Assembly (NCBI GenBank): GCA_017473285.1
Contig: JAFULP010000033.1
Coordinates: forward strand, 1-10,962
Direction: 5' to 3'
Length of the DNA stretch: 10,962 nucleotides
Origin: Clostridia bacterium
GTDB taxonomy: Bacteria; Bacillota; Clostridia; Christensenellales; UBA1242
This document shows, one piece after another, positions 5,874 through 10,962 of the stretch (position 1 is its first letter; each line of letters starts with the position of its first letter). A program made the position numbers and the translations under genes. A model generated the notes under the pieces. That model did not search any database, had not been told where the DNA came from, and saw only the letters and a list, made by a program, of their open reading frames with translations.

Positions 5874-5975
5874 ATTCTCCTCCTTAATTTTTTTGCAACC
5901 AATATAATCAAACTACTTAAACCCAACCAATATTAAGCATTGTTTGATGTTACAGGCGGTAGCAAACACTATAAC
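5874..5975 (-). promoter_or_regulatory. About 100-nt 5' leader of the rpsL operon with a direct repeat
   Basis: The predicted RNA from about 5975 to the rpsL ATG contains the 10-nt direct repeat ATATTGGTTG (5933-5924 and 5905-5896, 28 nt apart). A TGTTTG/CAAACA helix (5968-5963 with 5946-5941) encloses a small TAC/GTA stem. No terminator or uORF with a ribosome binding site is visible. It may carry ribosomal-protein feedback control, but I recognise no known motif. Confidence 0.35.
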
Positions 5976-5981
5976 GACTTT

Positions 5982-6010
5982 ATTTTACCAAAATATTATC
6001 CTAATGTCAA
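5982..6010 (-). promoter_or_regulatory. Promoter of the rpsL-rpsG-fusA operon
   Basis: TTGACA (6010-6005), a 17-nt spacer and TAAAAT (5987-5982) lie on the minus strand. TGG immediately before the -10 (5990-5988) makes it an extended -10 promoter. The start is expected near 5975. Confidence 0.85.
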
Positions 6011-6025
6011 TACTTTAAATCAAAT

Positions 6026-6108
6026 TTATAATATAAATATTATAATGTTTTAGTCCATAATAACAAATGGTTTAAACAGAATTTACAGTATAAATATTCT
6101 CATACTGT
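6026..6108. repeat. Two AT-rich inverted repeats upstream of the rpsL promoter
   Basis: TTATAATAT-AA-ATATTATAA (6026-6045) is a perfect 9-bp palindrome ending 15 bp upstream of the rpsL -35. ACAGTAT (6085-6091) and ATACTGT (6102-6108) form a 7-bp inverted repeat with a 10-bp spacer. Both lie between the terminator at 6115-6144 and the promoter. They could be UP-element or operator sequences. AT-richness makes chance palindromes likely for the first; the second is more specific. Confidence 0.4.
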
Positions 6109-6114
6109 TAAGTC

Positions 6115-6144
6115 AAAAAACAACCACCTTAAAGTTGGTGATTG
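6115..6144 (-). terminator. Terminator of the hicB-like/176-aa gene unit
   Basis: In the minus-strand RNA CAATCACC (6144-6137) pairs with GGTGGTTG (6128-6121), 8 bp with one G-U pair, followed at once by six U (6120-6115). It lies 8 nt past the stop of the 176-aa gene and separates it from the rpsL promoter. Confidence 0.85.
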
Positions 6145-6152
6145 TCTGTATT

Positions 6153-6683
6153 CTATAATTTTGCCATTTCTTGTTCGGCATGCTCGCTAGGTATCAAATT
6201 CATTTCCTTAGTGGTTGCTAAAAAGTATTGCATTTTTCTATGCTCATTTAGCTTATCAATAAAAATTTTACCTAGTAGTTTGTATCTATTAATAAGTATT
6301 TTGTTTAACACTTCAAAATTAAGTGTATTTGCGCTTGATAATGCCATCGCAGTACCAGTTGCCCAGTCAACAGGCGTTTGAATTCCGCCCTCAGCAAAAT
6401 CACATAACAAGTTCATATTTTCAGGCGACACTACAATTCTTTTTACAACATTAATCTTTTCAAAAATTGTTCTTGGTAGTTCTTTAACCGCATTTGCATT
6501 AAGATAGTAAAATTCGTAATACTTGTCCTTTTCTCCAAATATGCACTCCGCCCTTTTGCTACGCTTTAAAATAACTCTATCGCCATAAATACCACGACCA
6601 CGCTTGTATTCTACAATTTCATAGAAGTTGTTAATCAAAAAATCTAGTTCTGCCCAATTTTGAGCATTAACTTTAACTTCCAT
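6153..6683 (-). CDS. Hypothetical protein, 176 aa, paired with a HicB-like antitoxin
   Basis: I do not recognise this protein. The start is ATG 6683-6681 (MEVKVNAQNW), with GGAGGG (6693-6688) ending 4 nt before it. A TTG at 6695 directly after the upstream stop would add only four residues and overlap the Shine-Dalgarno. The N-terminal half is rich in Lys/Arg and Tyr (EYKRGRGIYGDRVILKRSKR at about 29-48), which would suit nucleic-acid contact. A more neutral segment (TPVDWATGTAMALSSANTLNF) follows, then a charged helical C-terminus. There is no signal peptide or clear membrane span. It starts 12 nt after the hicB-like stop and shares that gene's promoter and terminator, so the two form a tight two-gene unit. 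In toxin-antitoxin logic it occupies the partner position, but it does not look like HicA, which is about 60 aa. Any toxin role is a guess. Confidence 0.8.
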   Translation of the reverse strand: MEVKVNAQNWAELDFLINNFYEIVEYKRGRGIYGDRVILKRSKRAECIFGEKDKYYEFYYLNANAVKELPRTIFEKINVVKRIVVSPENMNLLCDFAEGGIQTPVDWATGTAMALSSANTLNFEVLNKILINRYKLLGKIFIDKLNEHRKMQYFLATTKEMNLIPSEHAEQEMAKL

Positions 6684-6695
6684 AAATCCCTCCAA

Positions 6696-6953
6696 TTAAG
6701 CCAAAGCGTCAACTAATATAACAATATTTTCCTTATTTTCTTTCCAAATTTTAATAAATGGTGATGGTGCGTCAATTTCACAATCAAGTTTAACTGCGCA
6801 TTCAAACATAGCAGTCAAATGGTCACGAGCATTAACAAACGCATCTTCAACAGTTTTGCCTTCAGTTACAATGCCCAAATCGTGAATTGCAATTGTAAAA
6901 GCATCATTTTCCTTATCTTTGTATAATACCGCTGGATAAACTAATTCTTTCAT
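6696..6953 (-). CDS. HicB-family antitoxin-like protein, orphan (no HicA seen)
   Basis: This 85-aa protein resembles the HicB-like antitoxin fold: a start of the type YPAVLYKDKENDAFTIAIHDLG (from residue 6), then VTEGKTVEDAFVNARDHL, matching the family pattern of a strand pair with a proline- or glycine-containing turn, then TxGxTxEEAxxNAxxxL. In classic HicAB systems HicB neutralises the mRNA-cleaving HicA toxin and its C-terminal helix-turn-helix or ribbon-helix-helix represses the operon. Here the C-terminal part is short (SPFIKIWKENKENIVILVDALA) and shows no obvious DNA-binding domain. No HicA-type gene lies beside it; the downstream neighbour is a 176-aa unknown. AGAGG lies about 6 nt before ATG. 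The family call is fairly good; an antitoxin function is inferred. Confidence 0.7.
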   Translation of the reverse strand: MKELVYPAVLYKDKENDAFTIAIHDLGIVTEGKTVEDAFVNARDHLTAMFECAVKLDCEIDAPSPFIKIWKENKENIVILVDALA

Positions 6954-6983
6954 AAAAACCCTCTTTCGCTAGTTGCTCAATTT

Positions 6984-7013
6984 ATTGTAACACACCAAAA
7001 TAAAAAAGTCCAA
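6984..7013 (-). promoter_or_regulatory. Promoter of the hicB-like unit
   Basis: TTGGAC (7013-7008), an 18-nt spacer and TACAAT (6989-6984) preceded by TGT (an extended -10) lie on the minus strand. The -35 lies inside the 3' arm of the upstream terminator. The start is expected near 6977, about 24 nt before the hicB-like ATG. Confidence 0.6.
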
Positions 7014-7057
7014 CAAATTAATACACATTTTTAAATTTGTGTAAAATTTCGTTAGAC
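7002..7057 (-). terminator. Terminator after the 44-aa gene
   Basis: It is a composite hairpin in the minus-strand RNA. GTCTAAC (7057-7051) pairs with GTTGGAC (7014-7008, one G-U pair), then AAATT/AATTT (7049-7045 with 7019-7015), then TACACA/TGTGTA (7043-7038 with 7027-7022), giving 18 pairs with small bulges. Six U follow (7007-7002). About 80 nt separate it from the stop of the 44-aa gene. Confidence 0.75.
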
Positions 7058-7139
7058 CTTATTAAATCTATTATATTAATGCGGTGCAAAAATCACAAAC
7101 TATAATTAGTTAGCCTGCGCATGTAAAATAATTGAGATT

Positions 7140-7274
7140 TTATAATGATAATTCTTTTCCTTCAAACTTTTCTTTAACTGCCAAAATTATATTTTCATCA
7201 ATTATCTTTTCTGTTTTAACTGGCATAATCTTGCCATTTTCCCCTACACTATATTTCCAAGTAGCAACTTTCAT
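7140..7274 (-). CDS. Small protein, 44 aa, unknown
   Basis: The ORF runs from ATG 7274-7272 to TAA 7142-7140. The product begins MKVATWKYSVGENGKIMPVK and ends EKFEGKELSL. It is short, charged (many Lys and Glu) and has no hydrophobic span, so it is not a membrane toxin of the type I kind. Translation support is strong: AAGGAGG (7287-7281) lies 6 nt before ATG, and a full promoter (7300-7328) is placed for a leader of about 20 nt. It is a single-gene unit ended by the terminator at 7002-7057. It lies between the 225-aa gene and the hicB-like unit. It does not resemble HicA. An opposite-strand ORF over the same region lacks a ribosome binding site. The function is unknown. Confidence 0.75.
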   Translation of the reverse strand: MKVATWKYSVGENGKIMPVKTEKIIDENIILAVKEKFEGKELSL

Positions 7275-7299
7275 ACACTACCTCCTTAAATATATTGAT

Positions 7300-7328
7300 A
7301 CTATAGCACAAATAAAATGATTTGTAAA
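7300..7328 (-). promoter_or_regulatory. Promoter of the 44-aa gene
   Basis: TTTACA (7328-7323), a 17-nt spacer and TATAGT (7305-7300) preceded by TGC (an extended -10) lie on the minus strand. The start is expected near 7293, 6 nt before the AAGGAGG. The -35 lies inside one arm of the inverted repeat at 7320-7365. Confidence 0.8.
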
Positions 7329-7365
7329 TAGTTTTTTAATAATTTTTTAAAAAATATTTACAAAT
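7320..7365. repeat. Long inverted repeat overlapping the -35 of the 44-aa gene
   Basis: ATTTGTAAATA (7320-7330) and TATTTACAAAT (7355-7365) are a perfect 11-bp inverted repeat. It continues inward as TTTTTT (7332-7337) with AAAAAA (7349-7354) past one bulged G. The total is 17 pairs around an 11-nt loop. One arm contains the -35 TTTACA, so it could be an operator, or a hairpin ending the 225-aa gene transcript. No GC-rich stem or proper U tract is present. Confidence 0.55.
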
Positions 7366-7380
7366 TAAAATTCGCCTAAA

Positions 7381-7397
7381 ATACTATTTTATAGTAT
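7381..7397 (-). other. Weak hairpin downstream of the 225-aa gene
   Basis: In the minus-strand RNA ATACTAT (7397-7391) pairs with ATAGTAT (7387-7381) around a 3-nt loop and is followed by only three U. It is all A-U. It may contribute to ending the 225-aa gene transcript, for which no better terminator is seen apart from the inverted repeat at 7320-7365. The rest of 7366-7449 is AT-rich with no gene. Confidence 0.3.
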
Positions 7398-7449
7398 ATT
7401 GTGACAATTAATTATTTAATTAATTTTAATATATTTATACCATTGTAAA

Positions 7450-8127
7450 TTATTTACCAAAACCAATGCTTGATGGGTTCTGTTCCTTAAGATCTTTAAC
7501 TGCACCTTCAAAATGCTGCATACAAAATTCTTTTATTGGGTGTTTGTCTGGTAAGTTAAAAATGTCGTATCTTTTAATTAAGCTCTTTTGATATTCCAAA
7601 TTTTTCTCATGTAAATTTTTATCAAAGTCTTTATAAAACCATATATGTAGTAAATTGTAATTATAAAATTTTAGCATCAACTCATATATATCATCAACTT
7701 GATAGCATTTTAATAACTTAACAGCGTTACCTGTCCCATCAACCACTTCTGCAGGATAGGACGTTTGCCCTTCTTCAAACTTAGAATTTTTTTGATCCAC
7801 AATATAAATGTAACATTTCTCTCCCTTATTGATACTTTCTAGAGAATTTTCATATGCTTCCATAAAAAACGTTTCACCATTAGGAAATACTCCATACATT
7901 CCATCTAAATCTCTATTATTCTTTGGGCTACCGTAAAACAATATTGAATTTAAATGATATGACGCAAAAACACATGGCTGCATTCCATTTTTATACGCAT
8001 ACGACTTGCTTGGTTTTAATTCAGTTAATCCACCAACTGAAGAACAGTGAAACAATAATTTCTTATCTTTAATATTAGATATTACAATATCTTTGAACTT
8101 TTCAAAATTAAACTTTTCAATTTTCAT
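7450..8127 (-). CDS. Hypothetical protein, 225 aa; possible ADP-ribosyltransferase-like fold
   Basis: No firm family assignment is possible by eye. Features seen: an N-terminal LLFHCSSVGGLTELKPS (24-40), then CVFASYHLNSILFYG (52-66), GETFFMEAYENS (84-95), CYIYIVD (105-111) and GQTSYPAEVVDG (120-131), followed by a Tyr/Lys-rich helical C-terminus. The order of an F/YHxS strand, a VFAS strand, an aromatic IYIV strand and a late acidic strand resembles a family of small Firmicutes proteins beginning LYHGS and carrying a YATxxxxxA motif. These look like ADP-ribosyltransferase or PARP-like folds (H-Y-E type). That likeness comes from memory and is tentative. AAGGA lies about 7 nt before ATG. It forms a single-gene unit with its own promoter directly behind the rpoC terminator. 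There is no signal peptide or membrane span. No adjacent antitoxin-like partner is evident unless the 44-aa gene serves. Confidence 0.78.
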   Translation of the reverse strand: MKIEKFNFEKFKDIVISNIKDKKLLFHCSSVGGLTELKPSKSYAYKNGMQPCVFASYHLNSILFYGSPKNNRDLDGMYGVFPNGETFFMEAYENSLESINKGEKCYIYIVDQKNSKFEEGQTSYPAEVVDGTGNAVKLLKCYQVDDIYELMLKFYNYNLLHIWFYKDFDKNLHEKNLEYQKSLIKRYDIFNLPDKHPIKEFCMQHFEGAVKDLKEQNPSSIGFGK

Positions 8128-8145
8128 AATGTATCCTTCTCAAAT

Positions 8146-8174
8146 AGAATAACATCAACTTTTGTGTTTGTCAA
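8146..8174 (-). promoter_or_regulatory. Promoter of the 225-aa gene
   Basis: TTGACA (8174-8169), a 17-nt spacer and TATTCT (8151-8146) preceded by TGT (an extended -10) lie on the minus strand. The -35 begins one base after the U tract of the rpoC terminator. The start is expected near 8139, giving a very short leader. Confidence 0.75.
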
Positions 8175-8175
8175 T

Positions 8176-8207
8176 AAAAAAGAGCGACTACAACAGTCGT
8201 TCTTTTT
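8176..8207 (-). terminator. rpoC terminator
   Basis: In the minus-strand RNA AAAAAGAACGACT (8207-8195) pairs with AGTCGCTCTTTTT (8189-8177) with one mismatch around a 5-nt loop, running into U at 8181-8176. It lies 14 nt after the rpoC stop. It separates the rpoBC transcript from the accessory genes and rpsL. Confidence 0.9.
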
Positions 8208-8221
8208 ATATAAATACTAGA

Positions 8222-10962
8222 TTAATCCATCAATTCTACATCTGCAAATTTGATGTCAAAATTGTCATTCATATCATATATATTATTTTGTTCAACTTCT
8301 CTAGGTAGTAATGAGCGATATCTTTCGCAACCAGTACCAGCAGGAATAAGTTTACCAATAATAACATTTTCCTTCAAGCCTAACAAGTGGTCAACCTTAC
8401 CCTTTAATGATGCTTCGGTTAACACGCTACTTGTTTCTTGGAATGAAGATGCTGACAAGAAACTTTCAGTAGTAAGGCTGGCTTTAGTGATACCTTGCAA
8501 TTCACGCTTAGCAGTTGCAGGCACTCCGCCTTCGCTTAACACACGATTGTTTTCTTCTTCGTAAACACTAATATCAACACTATCACCTGGCAACAACTTA
8601 GTATCTCCAGCGTTTTCAATCTTAACCTTACGAAGCATTTGACGGATGATAATTTCCAAGTGTTTAGCGTTAATATCAACTGATTGTGATTTATAAACAC
8701 TTAATACTTCATTCAATAAGTATTCTTGAACAGCTTTAACACCACGAGTTCTTAAAATATCTCTTGGGTTTACTGGACCTTCAGTCAACGTTGTACCTGG
8801 TTGAACCATATCGCCTGGCTTAACCTTTAAAGTTACACCATAAGGCAACATGTATGATTCTTCAGTTTCACCCTTAACCACAACTTCATAACGCTTGTCT
8901 ACATTGTTAATTTCAACCTTACCAGCAATTTCACTTACATATGCAGCACCCTTAGGGTTGCGTGCTTCAAAGATTTCTTCAACACGAGGCAAACCTTGAG
9001 TAATATCGGCAGTAGCAGCACCACCGGTGTGGAAGGTTCTCATTGTCAACTGAGTACCTGGTTCACCAATTGATTGAGCAGCAATAACACCTACTGCTTC
9101 ACCAATGTCAACAAGTTCGTTCTTACTCATATTTCTACCATAACACTTAGCACAAACGCCGTGTTTAGCCTTACAAGTAAGCAGTGTACGAATATTAACC
9201 TTAGTAATTCCAGCCTTAACAATTTCACTAGCCATATCAGCAGTGATATATTCATTTGCTGGGCAAATCTCTTGCTTAGTTTTAGGGTCAATAATAGCAC
9301 CAACGCTGTAACGACCAACAATTCGGTTTTCAAGTGTTTCAACCAAAGTGCCGTCTTTTATAATTTCGGTAACTTCCATACCCTTTACGCTTTCGTCTAA
9401 AGTTTCAAAACAGTCAATTTCAGTAACAACTGTATCTTGTGATACATCTACCAATCTACGAGTCAAATAACCTGAGTCAGCAGTTTTCATCGCAGTATCC
9501 ATCAATTGTTTACGAGAACCACGAGATGCACTAAAGTATTCAATAGGTGTCAAACCACGTCTAAAGCTTGATTTAACTGGGATATCCGAACGCACACCAG
9601 ACGCAACCGCTGTAATACCTTGCATACCTGATAATTGTTTAATTTGGTCGTTATTACCACGGGCTTTAGAGTCCGCCATCATCTTTAATGGATTAAATTT
9701 ATCCAATCCGCCAACGACTGCTTCCATAACCTTACCAGTTGCTTCGTTCCAGATTTTAATATTTCTTTCACGCTTATCGTTTTCGCTCATAAATCCTTGT
9801 AAATACAAGTCGTTATTTTGAGCCACTTTTTCGTCCGCTTCCTTAATAATTGAAGCTTTCTTATCGCTTTCCTTCATATCAAATAATGATAATGAAATAC
9901 TTGCCAAAGTTGAATGTTTGAAACCAAGGTTCTTAATATCATCAATCATAGTAACGGTAACGTTTGTTCCGTGTTTACGATATGCCAAATCAATTAATTT
10001 ACCATATTCTTTCTTACCAACTTCTTTTTCAATTTCGTAGCGGAAGATATTTTCTTTCTTAGTTCTATCAACATAACCCAAATCTTGTGGTACACATCTA
10101 TTAAAGAATATTCTACCCAAAGATGTTTCGGCTCTGCCTTCACACATTTCGCCTTCAAACATCATTTTACGGCGAACATAAATTTTTGCTTGAAGAGATA
10201 GCAATCCATTTGCATATGCGAGTTCTGCTTCTTCTTCATCATTAAATACCATACCTTCACCCTTCGCTCCTTCACGAATTAGTGTAATATAGTAGTTACC
10301 CAAAATCATATCTTGAGATGGAACCATCGCTGGAGAGCCATCACTTGGTTTTAAGATATTGTTAGAAGCAAGTAATAAGTTTCTTGCTTCAGTTCTTGCT
10401 TCCACACTTAGTGGAATATGAATTGACATTTGGTCTCCGTCGAAGTCGGCGTTAAAGCCTCCACATGCCAAAGGTGGAAGACGGATTGCCTTACCTTCGA
10501 TTAACAATGGTTCAAACGCTTGTACTGACAACTTGTGCAATGTTGGTGCACGGTTTAGTAGCACTGGATGCCCTTGAACAACTTCTGACAAGATATCCCA
10601 TACAACTGGGCGTTCTTGGTCAATCATTCTAGTAGCTTTCTTTAAATTATTAGTTTGATTCATTTCAAGCAGACGCTTGATAATAAATGGACGGAATAGT
10701 TCCAAAGCCATCATCTTAGGCAAACCCATTTGATAAATCTTCAATTCTGGACCTACCACGATAACCGAACGACCTGAGTAGTCAACACGCTTACCTAACA
10801 AGTTTTGACGGAAACGACCGTGCTTACCTTTTAAGCTAGCGGTCAATGACTTCAAATCTCTTTGTCGAGAACCTTGAACCGCTCTACCACGCTTACCGTT
10901 ATCAAACAATGCATCAACTGCTTCTTGCAACATACGCTTTTCGTTACGAACGATAATGTCAG
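8222..10962 (-). CDS. rpoC: DNA-directed RNA polymerase beta' subunit, C-terminal 912 aa (5' end outside the window)
   Basis: Beta' forms the catalytic cleft of RNA polymerase. The frame is open to the right edge (DIIVRNEKRMLQEAVDALFDN), so about 250-300 N-terminal residues are missing; an internal Met at 10933 is not the start. Visible elements, in window residues: DYSGRSVIVVGPEL (about 60-73), the catalytic NADFDGDQM (170-178, three Asp binding Mg), an F-loop/bridge-helix segment (about 445-500) with KTADSGYLTRRLVDV, a zinc site made of the Cys in TEIDC plus CKAKHGVCAKC, the trigger loop in GTQLTMRTFHTGG followed by DITQGLPRVEEIFEARNPKG, and a C-terminal QGITKASLTTESFLSASSFQETSSVLTEA to KENVIIGKLIPAGTG. 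The bridge-helix cap is divergent (ASRGSRKQLMD where most have STHGARKGLAD). No frameshift or large insertion is seen. The gene ends at the terminator 8176-8207. Confidence 0.98.
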   Translation of the reverse strand, partial: DIIVRNEKRMLQEAVDALFDNGKRGRAVQGSRQRDLKSLTASLKGKHGRFRQNLLGKRVDYSGRSVIVVGPELKIYQMGLPKMMALELFRPFIIKRLLEMNQTNNLKKATRMIDQERPVVWDILSEVVQGHPVLLNRAPTLHKLSVQAFEPLLIEGKAIRLPPLACGGFNADFDGDQMSIHIPLSVEARTEARNLLLASNNILKPSDGSPAMVPSQDMILGNYYITLIREGAKGEGMVFNDEEEAELAYANGLLSLQAKIYVRRKMMFEGEMCEGRAETSLGRIFFNRCVPQDLGYVDRTKKENIFRYEIEKEVGKKEYGKLIDLAYRKHGTNVTVTMIDDIKNLGFKHSTLASISLSLFDMKESDKKASIIKEADEKVAQNNDLYLQGFMSENDKRERNIKIWNEATGKVMEAVVGGLDKFNPLKMMADSKARGNNDQIKQLSGMQGITAVASGVRSDIPVKSSFRRGLTPIEYFSASRGSRKQLMDTAMKTADSGYLTRRLVDVSQDTVVTEIDCFETLDESVKGMEVTEIIKDGTLVETLENRIVGRYSVGAIIDPKTKQEICPANEYITADMASEIVKAGITKVNIRTLLTCKAKHGVCAKCYGRNMSKNELVDIGEAVGVIAAQSIGEPGTQLTMRTFHTGGAATADITQGLPRVEEIFEARNPKGAAYVSEIAGKVEINNVDKRYEVVVKGETEESYMLPYGVTLKVKPGDMVQPGTTLTEGPVNPRDILRTRGVKAVQEYLLNEVLSVYKSQSVDINAKHLEIIIRQMLRKVKIENAGDTKLLPGDSVDISVYEEENNRVLSEGGVPATAKRELQGITKASLTTESFLSASSFQETSSVLTEASLKGKVDHLLGLKENVIIGKLIPAGTGCERYRSLLPREVEQNNIYDMNDNFDIKFADVELMD

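Noticed and set aside
6684..6695. TTG start at 6695 for the 176-aa gene
   Set aside because: It would overlap the GGAGGG ribosome binding site. ATG 6683 is correctly spaced from it.
7140..7274. 44-aa ORF as a HicA toxin for the HicB-like gene
   Set aside because: It is shorter than HicA, lacks the family's histidine-containing motif region, and is separated from hicB by a terminator and a new promoter.
7132..7320. Plus-strand 62-aa ORF
   Set aside because: It is antisense to the 44-aa gene, which has a far better ribosome binding site, promoter and terminator. No Shine-Dalgarno precedes this frame.
10931..10933. Met at 10933 as the start of rpoC
   Set aside because: The conserved beta' sequence continues upstream to the window edge (DIIVRNEKR), so the gene is cut by the window, not truncated.
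1..10962. CRISPR array, tRNA, rRNA, insertion sequence or integrase
   Set aside because: No regularly spaced repeats, cloverleaf, rRNA segments or transposase/integrase-like frames were seen on either strand.

Overview
The window is AT-rich bacterial DNA carrying the str region of a low-GC Gram-positive organism (Firmicutes/Clostridia-like). The protein sequences of EF-Tu, EF-G, S7, S12 and RpoC, the strong AGGAGG-type ribosome binding sites and the consensus sigma-A promoters all support this. I cannot place it more finely by eye. All recognisable housekeeping genes read on the minus strand, in the order rpoC (3' part, cut by the right edge), rpsL, rpsG, fusA, tuf.

Between rpoC and rpsL, where many Firmicutes have only a short gap or a small L7Ae-family gene, there are about 2.3 kb of accessory DNA. 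It holds a 225-aa unknown protein, a 44-aa small protein, a HicB-like antitoxin and a 176-aa unknown protein coupled to that HicB. These form three compact transcription units, each with a recognisable promoter; two end at clear terminators and the third (225 aa) at only a weak candidate. rpsL-rpsG-fusA then starts from its own extended -10 promoter. The rpsL-rpsG gap is full of hairpins, with two mutually exclusive pairings. tuf has its own near-consensus promoter and terminator.

Left of tuf lies a plus-strand orphan gene (274 aa, unknown) with a strong promoter and a terminator. Back to back with it is a minus-strand promoter that drives a very short leader. The leader has a perfect Shine-Dalgarno, a 17-codon ORF, an intrinsic terminator and then another Shine-Dalgarno at the left edge. 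Three leader segments can pair in competing ways (1:2, 2:3, 3:4), the layout of a ribosome-mediated transcription attenuator. The controlled gene lies just outside the window. In such arrangements it is often a ribosome-targeting antibiotic resistance or stress gene, but its identity cannot be seen here.

The housekeeping genes form the translation/transcription core: RNA polymerase beta', two small-subunit ribosomal proteins and two elongation factor GTPases. The most interesting points are the attenuator, the split str operon with an orphan HicB and an unknown partner, Pro instead of Lys at the streptomycin-determining residue 88 of S12, and a divergent bridge-helix cap in RpoC.
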